6,889 nt of DNA from JBBDYH01 sp040901795. GTDB lineage: Bacteria > Planctomycetota > Planctomycetia > Pirellulales > JALHPA01. The notes below the pieces were generated by a model. That model saw only the letters and a program-made list of their open reading frames with translations. It was not told the origin of the DNA and searched no databases. Shown in pieces: positions 1 to 5,456 of this stretch. The position numbers and the translations under genes are program-made. The first letter of the stretch is position 1, and each line of letters starts with the position of its first letter. The stretch is from the NCBI GenBank assembly GCA_040901795.1, contig JBBDYH010000028.1:1-6889 (forward strand), written 5' to 3'.

Positions 1-233
1 ATGCGATGATCATCGCGATGCTGGTTAGCGCGCCGGTGTTGATCGCCGGGATGCTAGTCGGCCTGATCATTGGCCTGTTGCAAGCGCTGACGCAGATCCA
101 GGAGCAGACTGTGGCGTTCGTCCCCAAGCTGGTCGTCATGGTCCTCGTCCTGGCGCTGACCATGCCCTGGCTGATCACGATGATGGTCCAGTACTCGCAG
201 GAGTTAATCACCAGCATCCCCGAAAACCTTTAA
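1..233 (+). CDS. fliQ: Flagellar export gate protein FliQ (5' end missing)
   Basis: FliQ is a small two-helix inner-membrane protein. Several copies assemble with FliP and FliR into the export gate of the flagellar type III secretion system. Seen here: two hydrophobic stretches separated by a loop containing LLQALTQIQEQTVAFVPKL, the family hallmark (compare QAxTQInExTLsFvPK), and the usual short C-terminal tail ending in SIPENL with a TAA stop at 231-233. The frame is open to the left edge (GCG codon at 3-5, just before the ATG at 6). Alignment from memory with enteric FliQ (89 residues) puts that ATG inside the first membrane helix, so about a dozen N-terminal residues lie outside the window and the ATG at 6 is probably internal. 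fliR follows 60 bases later on the same strand, the standard fliQ-fliR order, so co-transcription is likely. Confidence 0.93.
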   Translation, partial: AMIIAMLVSAPVLIAGMLVGLIIGLLQALTQIQEQTVAFVPKLVVMVLVLALTMPWLITMMVQYSQELITSIPENL

Positions 234-236
234 CGC

Positions 237-271
237 CATCTCCTCATCTCCCTGCATATCCCCCCATCTCC
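237..271. repeat. CATCTCC low-complexity cluster between fliQ and fliR
   Basis: Four near-copies of a pyrimidine-rich 7-mer occur in 35 bases: CATCTCC at 237-243, 245-251 and 265-271, and CATATCC at 255-261, spaced 8, 10 and 10 bases apart. It starts 3 bases after the fliQ stop and fills most of the fliQ-fliR spacer. Function is unknown. It resembles in style, not in sequence, the other repeat clusters in the gaps of this window. Confidence 0.55.
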
Positions 272-277
272 TTCTCC

Positions 278-281
278 GGAG
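278..281 (+). promoter_or_regulatory. Possible ribosome binding site of fliR
   Basis: GGAG lies 12 bases before the fliR ATG at 294. The spacing is long for a Shine-Dalgarno site, but this is the only recognisable one in front of any gene start in the window. It also forms half of the self-complementary CTCCGGAG at 274-281. Confidence 0.4.
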
Positions 282-293
282 ACGGTCCCTCTG

Positions 294-1088
294 ATGGCTC
301 TCGAATCTCTTTACTTCGGCCCCTTCATCGTCTTCACGCTCGTGCTGGCGCGCGTGAGCGGGCTGATGCTGACCGCGCCGTTCCTCATGTCGGCCGAGGT
401 CCCCATGCAGGTCCGCGGCTTCTTGACCGTCGCCATTGCAGTTTTGTTAACTCCCACCCAGCTTGGGGCGCCAGTCGCCTATCCGACTGATCTCGTTGCC
501 CACGTCATCCTGATTGGCACCGAACTGCTGCTGGGAATGATCCTGGGGGCCGGCGTAATGATCCTGCTGGCCGGAGTGCAAATCACCGGGCAGTTGATCA
601 GCCAGTTGAGCGGCATGTCCCTGGCCGACGTGTTCAACCCCGGGTTCGATTCCGAAGTGCCGCTCGTCGCGCATCTGATGTATCTGACCACGTTGGCGGT
701 GTTTCTCTTGATCGATGGGCATCGCTACCTGATGGCGGGATTACTCGGCACGTTCCAGACAATCACGCTCGGCGGCGGGCGATTGCCCGAGACGATCAGC
801 GAGACGGTCACCGCTTTGTTGAGTGAAAGCTTTGCCCTGGGGATCCGCGCCGCCGCGCCCGCCATGGTCGCGTTGCTACTGGCGACGGTGCTCTTGGGAT
901 TGATCAGCCGCACGATCCCGCAGATCAACGTGATGGTGGTTGGCTTCGGCGTGAACTCGCTCATCACGCTCGGAATGATCGCCATCTCGCTGGGGAGCAT
1001 GGTGTATGTGTTTCAGGAAGCCTTCGAGCCGGCGATCGATACAGTTGTCCAAACGCTCGAACAAGCCGCGGCGACAACGGTTCCCTGA
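294..1088 (+). CDS. fliR: Flagellar export gate protein FliR
   Basis: FliR is the single-copy inner-membrane subunit that closes the FliP-FliQ-FliR export gate and contacts FlhB. The 264 residues match the family length of about 260. Seen: about six hydrophobic segments near residues 9-31, 42-55, 67-95, 124-141, 183-204 and 211-240. There is an N-terminal LARVSGLM element (residues 18-25), the central signature GVQITGQLISQLSG (94-107) followed by NPGFD, and the late signature SRTIPQINVMVVGFG (205-219), where arginine, proline, glutamine and asparagine are the usual conserved positions. The ATG at 294 is chosen because the protein begins directly before the first membrane helix, as in relatives, and a GGAG lies upstream. 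It follows fliQ by 60 bases and precedes flhB by 97, consistent with one flagellar transcription unit, although the second gap contains a strong hairpin. Nothing suggests truncation. Confidence 0.96.
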   Translation: MALESLYFGPFIVFTLVLARVSGLMLTAPFLMSAEVPMQVRGFLTVAIAVLLTPTQLGAPVAYPTDLVAHVILIGTELLLGMILGAGVMILLAGVQITGQLISQLSGMSLADVFNPGFDSEVPLVAHLMYLTTLAVFLLIDGHRYLMAGLLGTFQTITLGGGRLPETISETVTALLSESFALGIRAAAPAMVALLLATVLLGLISRTIPQINVMVVGFGVNSLITLGMIAISLGSMVYVFQEAFEPAIDTVVQTLEQAAATTVP

Positions 1089-1102
1089 TGCCTGAAGCCT
1101 TT

Positions 1103-1155
1103 GTTGGAGTTCAAGCTTTAGCTTGCCTCGAACAAGCTAAAGCTTGAACTCCAAC
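1103..1155. repeat. Perfect 23-bp palindrome between fliR and flhB
   Basis: The arms at 1103-1125 and 1133-1155 are exact reverse complements, separated by a 7-base loop (CCTCGAA). Within each arm an AAGCTT and a related AGCTT step recur, giving a TTCAAGCTTTAGCTTG core. It begins 15 bases after the fliR stop and ends 30 bases before the flhB start. In RNA it would form a very stable hairpin, but no run of U follows, so it is not a classic intrinsic terminator. It looks like a REP-type or miniature palindromic element. A role in mRNA stability or partial attenuation between fliR and flhB is possible but not shown. Confidence 0.9.
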
Positions 1156-1157
1156 CT

Positions 1158-1183
1158 CCTGAACCCCGAACCCTGAACCCTCC
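1158..1183. repeat. Heptamer array, copy A (3 units)
   Basis: Three tandem 7-mers, CTGAACC, CCGAACC and CTGAACC, occupy 1159-1179, just after the palindrome and ending next to the flhB start. The 26 bases 1158-1183 are identical, base for base, to 4533-4558 in the methyltransferase/DUF72 spacer, and an inverted relative lies at 2260-2287. The array takes the place where a ribosome binding site for flhB would be expected. Confidence 0.88.
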
Positions 1184-1185
1184 CC

Positions 1186-2259
1186 GTGGAAGACTCCGGC
1201 GACAAGTCGCAAGACCCGACTCCCCATCGCCGCCAGCAGGCCCGCGAGGAGGGGCAGGTCGTCCATAGTCAGGACCTCGCCGCTGCCGCTCTCTTGACCG
1301 TGGGCCTGATCGTGCTGTTGACGATGAGCGGCCCCGTCCTGGAGTTCTTTGAAGCGTTTGCCCACCAACAACTCGGCGGCGGTGCCTGGCTCTCGACCGA
1401 CCGCGATGAGCTCACCCAGTTCTGGTGGTCCACCTCCTGGGACCTGGCCAAAGTAGTGCTGCCCGTGCTCGGCGTGCTGCTCTTGACGGGTGTGCTCGTG
1501 CACTTGTTTCAGGTTGGTTTTCTCTTTCTGCCCGACAAGTTGTTGCCGGATCTCAGCCGGCTCAATCCGCTCTCGGGGTTTTCGCGCATCTTTTCGCTGG
1601 CCAGCGCGGTGCAGCTCGTATTCGGCTGTTTTAAGATCGCCGTTGTTGCAGGCGTGGCTTATTGGAGCCTGAGCAGCCGGAAGGACGACCTGTTGGCGCT
1701 GGCGGGTTTGGAGTTGCCACAGATCGCAACCTTCATGACCGAGGTCTTGCTCTGGACCAGCATTAAGGTCTGCGTGGCATTGTTCCTCTTGGCCCTCTTG
1801 GATTACCTCTACCAGTATTGGCGTCAAGAACAGAACTTGAAGATGACGCCGCAAGAGGTCCGCGAGGAGATGAAGAACCTGCAAGGCAATCCGGAGGTGA
1901 TCTCTCGCCGTCGCAACGTGCAGCGGCAACTGGCCATGAACCGGTTGAAGTCAGCGGTACCGAAGGCCGATGTCGTGATTACGAATCCGACCGAGTTGGC
2001 CATTGCCATTCAATACGACGCCGAGACGATGCACGCTCCGGTGGTTGTGGCCAAGGGCGCCGGCGTGATCGCCGCTCGGATTCGTAAGCTGGCGTTGGAG
2101 AACGGGATTCCGATCATCGAAAAGAAACCGCTGGCCCAGGCGCTTTACAAGGAAGTCGATTTGAACCACCCGATTCCCGACAAGCTGTACGCGGCGGTGG
2201 CCGAGGTGCTGGCGTACGTGTATCAGCTCAAGGGGAAAGCGCTGCCGGGGCGGGCGTAG
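1186..2259 (+). CDS. flhB: Flagellar export substrate-switch protein FlhB
   Basis: FlhB is an inner-membrane protein of the flagellar export gate. Its cytoplasmic domain self-cleaves, and this switches export from rod/hook to filament subunits. At 357 residues it fits the family. Seen: N-terminal DKSQDPTPHRRQQAREEGQV (residues 6-25), the family signature; four hydrophobic segments near 31-50, 90-110, 141-160 and 183-207; the linker KMTPQEVREEMKNLQGNP (219-236); then the cytoplasmic domain with DVVITNPTE (262-270) and the late GIPIIEKKPLAQALY signature. The cleavage motif is N267-P268-T269-E270, with glutamate in place of the histidine of the enteric proteins. Asn and Pro, between which the chain breaks, are intact. 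The start is GTG at 1186, fixed by the alignment of the N-terminus. No Shine-Dalgarno is visible because the heptamer array lies immediately upstream. The TAG stop abuts another heptamer array. flhA is not downstream. Confidence 0.95.
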   Translation: MEDSGDKSQDPTPHRRQQAREEGQVVHSQDLAAAALLTVGLIVLLTMSGPVLEFFEAFAHQQLGGGAWLSTDRDELTQFWWSTSWDLAKVVLPVLGVLLLTGVLVHLFQVGFLFLPDKLLPDLSRLNPLSGFSRIFSLASAVQLVFGCFKIAVVAGVAYWSLSSRKDDLLALAGLELPQIATFMTEVLLWTSIKVCVALFLLALLDYLYQYWRQEQNLKMTPQEVREEMKNLQGNPEVISRRRNVQRQLAMNRLKSAVPKADVVITNPTELAIAIQYDAETMHAPVVVAKGAGVIAARIRKLALENGIPIIEKKPLAQALYKEVDLNHPIPDKLYAAVAEVLAYVYQLKGKALPGRA

Positions 2260-2287
2260 GGTTCGGGGTTCAGGGTTCAGGGTTCAG
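2260..2287. repeat. Heptamer array, copy B (4 units, inverted)
   Basis: Four tandem 7-mers in the opposite orientation to copies A and C: GGTTCGG then three GGTTCAG, with no interruptions. The first unit begins at the base after the flhB TAG stop. Copies A and B thus flank flhB as inverted repeats about 1.1 kb apart. Confidence 0.88.
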
Positions 2288-2293
2288 TGAGCT

Positions 2294-2367
2294 GGCTGTC
2301 AGCGGTCAGCTTTCAGCTTGTGATACCAAAGGTCGAGCCGAAAGCTGATAGCTGACGGCTGATAGCC
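2294..2367. repeat. Imperfect 26-bp palindrome made of CTGANNN heptads
   Basis: The arms at 2294-2319 and 2342-2367 match in 23 of 26 positions after reverse complementing, around a 22-base loop. The right arm is itself heptad-periodic on the + strand: GCTGATA (2344-2350), GCTGACG (2351-2357), GCTGATA (2358-2364). The left arm gives GCTGAAA, GCTGACC and GCTGACA on the minus strand. It lies between the convergent 3' ends of flhB and the sulfotransferase. It could fold as a bidirectional terminator-like hairpin, but no U tract is present, so a repeat element is the safer call. Confidence 0.8.
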
Positions 2368-2374
2368 TTGCCGC

Positions 2375-2408
2375 CATTCCCCCATTCCGCATTCAATCAT
2401 TCCCCATT
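2375..2408. repeat. CATTCC cluster overlapping the sulfotransferase 3' end
   Basis: CATTCC occurs at 2375-2380, 2383-2388 and 2398-2403, with partial copies CATTC at 2390-2394 and CATT at 2405-2408. The cluster runs over the TGA stop of the minus-strand sulfotransferase (2397-2399), so the last codons (Asn-Gly-Glu-stop) are read from repeat sequence. Function is unknown. Confidence 0.5.
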
Positions 2409-3581
2409 GGCATACCCGTACTTCTTCGCAAATCCTCCCCACCGCTCAGCCACCATCGCCCGAATTTCTTCCGGCGGCTCGAAGCGGTTGGTCTGGTAGT
2501 CCTTCTTGGCTTCGAGGAAGGCCTCAACCTGCGGCCGCACGTGCTCGAAGCCACCAAGGTCGAGCTGCTGGTACATGGCGTGAATCTGTTCGACCGGTTT
2601 GGCGACGAGGTCCTCGTAACGCACTTCGTAATACTGGTTTTCTTGAAGCAGCGGCCGGTCCTCTTCAAAGCTCCGGTACATCCGTTCGAACGTCGAGAGC
2701 ACATACTCGGTGATGTTGTGGCCGTTGTCCACCTGTAGACCTTGCACCTGGTATAGCGATCTCCACAGCCGCACCGTAGACATAAACACATTCACCGGAT
2801 CGCGGACGATGTGTACGAACTTCGCCCTCGGAAACAGCTCCAGCAGCGTCCGCACGCGCGCCGTATGGGGAGGCGATTTGAGCACGATCGGTCGCGGCTT
2901 GCGATAGGCGACGTCTTTGAGGAACGAGAACATGCCCTGCTTCCAGCGTTCTCGTTCTGCGGGGGTCAGCTCCTTCAGGTCTAAATACTCGACGTCCTGC
3001 GGCGGGTGATTCGGAAACCCCATCGTCTTGTAGGGCGAACCGAGCCCCAGATTGCACAAGGCAAACTCGTCTTCCTGCGGCAGGCGCCAGCCGGCTGCCA
3101 TGTTGTCCATCGGCCGCTTCGACGGCAGCAAGAACTTCATGTACTTCGCCACCAGCCAATTCGAGACCAGAAAGTGCGACGGCGCGAAGCACTCATAGGT
3201 CGTGGGATACGCTAAGCGATCGTCCAGCACCAACAGCTCGTGCAAGTACGTCGTCCCGCTTCGCCAATGACCGATGATGAAGATTGGCGGATGCTCAATC
3301 GTTGATCGCACAACACGGCGGCCGAGCACGAGTTTTTGCAACAGCCACAGTGCCGAGTTGAAGAGCGAGACGATTGTAATGCCCACCGCCATCGGCCATC
3401 GCGTCGGTGAGATGCGAAAGCCGTTTCCCGCGGCGAACCGCAGCCACACGCCCAGCGTCATCCCGTGCCAGAACCGCGGCGCCCAGAACGGATAACGATG
3501 AAACTTGCCGCCGGGTACAGCGGAAGCCTTCTGGGCGGGGGCGCTGGTCGAAGAGTTCGGTGGAACTATCTCAGTTGCCAT
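2397..3581 (-). CDS. Sulfotransferase family protein (PAPS-dependent type)
   Basis: Sulfotransferases move a sulfuryl group from 3'-phosphoadenosine-5'-phosphosulfate (PAPS) to a hydroxyl or amine on a sugar, lipid or other acceptor. Seen, numbered from the ATG at 3581 (394 residues): the 5'-phosphosulfate loop FIIGHWRSGTTYLHELL (101-117), KSPPH (235-239), and the 3'-phosphate element FVHIVRDPVNVFMSTVRLW (255-273), with Arg260 and Ser268 in the expected binding positions. A hydrophobic stretch near residues 63-86 could anchor the protein or lie against the membrane. The overall layout suits the Sulfotransferase_3 (PF13469-like) group rather than the cytosolic type. The frame also allows a TTG start at 3608 adding nine residues. 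ATG was preferred, though neither has a clear ribosome binding site. The acceptor cannot be told. It faces flhB tail to tail and lies 143 bases beyond the methyltransferase stop on the same strand. Confidence 0.88.
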   Translation of the reverse strand: MATEIVPPNSSTSAPAQKASAVPGGKFHRYPFWAPRFWHGMTLGVWLRFAAGNGFRISPTRWPMAVGITIVSLFNSALWLLQKLVLGRRVVRSTIEHPPIFIIGHWRSGTTYLHELLVLDDRLAYPTTYECFAPSHFLVSNWLVAKYMKFLLPSKRPMDNMAAGWRLPQEDEFALCNLGLGSPYKTMGFPNHPPQDVEYLDLKELTPAERERWKQGMFSFLKDVAYRKPRPIVLKSPPHTARVRTLLELFPRAKFVHIVRDPVNVFMSTVRLWRSLYQVQGLQVDNGHNITEYVLSTFERMYRSFEEDRPLLQENQYYEVRYEDLVAKPVEQIHAMYQQLDLGGFEHVRPQVEAFLEAKKDYQTNRFEPPEEIRAMVAERWGGFAKKYGYANGE

Positions 3582-3667
3582 TTCGTGCCGGAAAAGCGCG
3601 CGAAGCAAATCGCCATTTTAATAAGTCGATGCGCGGCCTAACAGGCAGACCAAGAAAATGAAGGATC

Positions 3668-3718
3668 GTCGCCTTTCGCTCCGCGAAAGCACGTTTCTTT
3701 CGCGGAGCGAAAAGCGAC
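3668..3718. repeat. 22-bp palindrome, possible terminator of the methyltransferase gene
   Basis: The arms at 3668-3689 and 3697-3718 match in 21 of 22 positions around a 7-base loop. The core is TTTCGCTCCGCGAAAG and its complement. It begins 7 bases past the methyltransferase TAG stop in the direction of transcription (minus strand). A loose T-rich stretch (TTCATTTTCTT) follows on that strand, so it may end or stabilise that transcript. The sequence itself looks like a dispersed palindromic repeat, and a shared 9-base core (CGCGGAGCG) recurs at 5427-5435. Confidence 0.82.
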
Positions 3719-3724
3719 CGAGGG

Positions 3725-4513
3725 CTACTTTACGGCCAAGAGCGACAGCCGCTGCCAATACCAGGTGATTTTTCCGCCACTGGCTCGCTCATCGCGCAAA
3801 TCGAACAATCGCCGCGCCGATTCGGGCGCCTCTTCGATTAGTTGTAGAACGGCCGCTCGATTCTCCGGCGGGGTCGCCGCTGTATCGAAGTACCACTCCA
3901 AGTCAGGTTGCAAAAACGGTTGCAGTTCACAATGTACAACCTGTAAACCCGCCGCCTCGCACATTGCCCGCCAGCCGGTGAGCGTGATAAAGCGCTGGTG
4001 GCTCGGATCGCGGAGTTTTTCGATTCCGTGTAGCCACTCTTCGGCTTCCGGATGGCCGTCTTTCACTGAACCATCGATGACCGCCAGCGATCCACCCGCC
4101 GCGAGTACGCGTGCCGCCTCACGCACAAAAGCCGCCGGATCGCTGAAGTGGTGCGGCGCGACACGGCAGGTAACCAGGTCGAACGATCCGTCGGCATACG
4201 GCAGCGATTCCGCGGCATGCTGGCGTGTCTCAATCTGCAAGCCCCGCTCGCTGGCCAACTCGCGGGCTCGCTCAAGCATCGCCGCCGAAATATCAGCCAG
4301 CGTGACGCACCAGCCGTTCGCGGCAAGATACAGGCCGGTATGGCCGGCGCCGGCAGCCACGTCGAGCGCCCGCTTCGTCGGCCGCGGCGGCACGCGCCCG
4401 ATCATCTCCGCTACGTCGGCCACGTCGGCCAAAATGTGCCCCTTCGCGTAGCGGGCGCTTTGCCGATCGAACTGGGCCTGCGATGAACGCTGTATCTCGT
4501 TGAGCTGCGACAT
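3725..4513 (-). CDS. Class I SAM-dependent methyltransferase
   Basis: This is a predicted soluble enzyme using S-adenosylmethionine, of the UbiE/Methyltransf_11-like type that methylates small molecules. Numbered from the ATG at 4513 (262 residues): an N-terminal helical lead QFDRQSARYAKGH (14-26), the glycine-rich SAM loop LDVAAGAGHTG (50-60), the acidic residue at the end of strand 2 in VTLADIS (D74), AESLPYADGSFDLVTCR (101-117), HHFSDP (121-126) and REAARVLAAGGSLAVIDG (131-148). The C-terminal 110 residues, with GWRAMCEAAGLQVV and a tryptophan/tyrosine-rich tail, are probably the substrate-binding part. The substrate is unknown. A longer reading from GTG at 4570 would translate the heptamer repeat into a GFRVRGSGFRL leader and is unlikely. 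ATG at 4513 has only a weak GAAGAA upstream. It is divergent from the DUF72 gene and shares a 108-base spacer with it. Confidence 0.88.
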   Translation of the reverse strand: MSQLNEIQRSSQAQFDRQSARYAKGHILADVADVAEMIGRVPPRPTKRALDVAAGAGHTGLYLAANGWCVTLADISAAMLERARELASERGLQIETRQHAAESLPYADGSFDLVTCRVAPHHFSDPAAFVREAARVLAAGGSLAVIDGSVKDGHPEAEEWLHGIEKLRDPSHQRFITLTGWRAMCEAAGLQVVHCELQPFLQPDLEWYFDTAATPPENRAAVLQLIEEAPESARRLFDLRDERASGGKITWYWQRLSLLAVK

Positions 4514-4526
4514 TTCTTCGTCTAAC

Positions 4527-4556
4527 CTGAACCCTGAACCCCGAACCCTGAACCCT
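4527..4556. repeat. Heptamer array, copy C (4 units)
   Basis: Tandem units CTGAACC, CTGAACC, CCGAACC and CTGAACC occupy 4527-4554, then CT. It lies 13 bases upstream of the methyltransferase ATG, within the divergent spacer shared with the DUF72 gene. Bases 4533-4558 repeat 1158-1183 exactly. The rest of the spacer, 4557-4621, shows no clear motif beyond a poor promoter-like match. Confidence 0.88.
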
Positions 4557-4621
4557 CCATTCCGGCCCACAACTTGCTAACACGATGATTATCGAGGCTA
4601 CATTATCCCCAATCGCCCGCC

Positions 4622-5413
4622 ATGCCTACCAGCCAGCTTTCTCAACGGCGTACTCGTCTGCGAGCCGCAAAGGGCACAATTCGCATCGGAACGTCGGGCT
4701 GGATCTACAGCCACTGGCGCGAGTGGTTCTATCCCAAAGACCTTCCGACAAAGCAATGGTTCGCCTACTACGCGAATCTTTTCGACACGGTCGAGATCAA
4801 TAATACCTTCTATCGCTTGCCGACCGAGAATACATTTGACGGCTGGCGCCAACAAGCGCCGCCACGATTCATCTACGCCGTCAAGGCGAGTCGCTTTCTG
4901 ACGCACATGAAGAAGCTCAACGATCCTGAGGAGCCGATCGAACGGATCCTCGGGCGGGCGCGTCATCTCGGCCCAACGCTGGGCCTGGTGCTGTATCAGT
5001 TGCCGCGCGGGTGGAAGTGCAACCTCGAGCGGCTGGCGCATTTCTTCGCCGCCCTGCCCCGCGATCTGACACATGTGATGGAGTACCGCCGGTCAGACTG
5101 GCTCTGCGACGGTGTCTTTGATTTGATGCGCAAATTCAAAATCGGCCTCTGCATCCACGACTTATTGCCGGACCATCCGCGGGTTGTCACGTCGAATATC
5201 GTCTACATCCGCTTCCATGGCTCCGGCCAGAAGTACGGCGGCAGCTATCCAACTGCCGTTTTGCGTCGCCGGGCCGATTGGATGAACGAACAAGCCGCCT
5301 TAGGTAGCGACGTGTACGCGTACTTCAATAACGACGCCGAAGCCCATGCGGTGCGGAATGCTCAAACGCTCCGAACCCTTGTCGAACCGGCGCGACAATC
5401 GCGAAGCAAGTAA
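4622..5413 (+). CDS. DUF72 (YecE-like) family protein
   Basis: DUF72 proteins are widespread, adopt a TIM-barrel-like fold and have no firmly established biochemical role. At 263 residues this one is of normal length and complete. Seen in family order: RIGTSGWIYSHW (21-32), the DTVEINNTFYRLP block (55-67), FIYAVKASRFLTH (83-95), LGLVLYQLP (120-128), the EYRRSDWL block (154-161), VYIRFHG (194-200) and VYAYFNNDAEAHAVRNA (231-247). The first 19 residues are a basic leader without family features. ATG at 4622 is the only plausible start close to the domain, and there is no Shine-Dalgarno before it. It is transcribed away from the methyltransferase gene and ends 43 bases from the convergent hypothetical gene. 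Its neighbours give no hint of a substrate. Confidence 0.92.
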   Translation: MPTSQLSQRRTRLRAAKGTIRIGTSGWIYSHWREWFYPKDLPTKQWFAYYANLFDTVEINNTFYRLPTENTFDGWRQQAPPRFIYAVKASRFLTHMKKLNDPEEPIERILGRARHLGPTLGLVLYQLPRGWKCNLERLAHFFAALPRDLTHVMEYRRSDWLCDGVFDLMRKFKIGLCIHDLLPDHPRVVTSNIVYIRFHGSGQKYGGSYPTAVLRRRADWMNEQAALGSDVYAYFNNDAEAHAVRNAQTLRTLVEPARQSRSK

Positions 5414-5425
5414 AACCCATGTCAC

Positions 5426-5438
5426 TCGCGGAGCGCGA
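5426..5438. repeat. Small hairpin in the convergent gap, related to the 3668-3718 palindrome
   Basis: TCGCG-GAG-CGCGA forms a 5-bp stem with a 3-base loop between the stops of the DUF72 gene and the convergent hypothetical gene. Its 9-base core CGCGGAGCG (5427-5435) also occurs at 3701-3709 in the larger palindrome. It may be a decayed copy or chance. The stem is short and no T tract follows, so it is not called a terminator. Confidence 0.3.
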
Positions 5439-5456
5439 CTCCAGGATGAGCACTTG

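Noticed and set aside
1103..1155. Intrinsic terminator after fliR
   Set aside because: The stem is strong, but the following bases are CTCCTGAACC with no U tract, and flhB continues on the same strand. It is kept as a repeat instead.
1111..1929. Long open frame (272 codons) on the minus strand opposite flhB
   Set aside because: It lies antisense to a well-supported flhB, is rich in His/Gln/Arg without family features, and runs into the palindrome at 1103-1155. This is expected from GC-rich codon bias.
3765..4451. 228-codon + strand frame opposite the methyltransferase
   Set aside because: The Ser/Arg/Ala-rich product has no recognisable motif, while the minus strand carries clear SAM-binding motifs over the same bases.
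1158..4558. CRISPR-like array from the recurring repeats
   Set aside because: Units are 7 bases in direct tandem without spacers, the loci are kilobases apart, and no cas gene is present.
4514..4570. N-terminal extension of the methyltransferase from GTG at 4570
   Set aside because: The extra 19 residues are translated heptamer repeat, and the conserved N-terminus starts at the ATG at 4513.
4574..4604. Promoter-like pair TTGCTA (4574-4579) and TACATT (4599-4604) before the DUF72 gene
   Set aside because: Each matches the sigma-70 consensus in only 4 of 6 positions with a 19-base spacer, no better than chance in this sequence.
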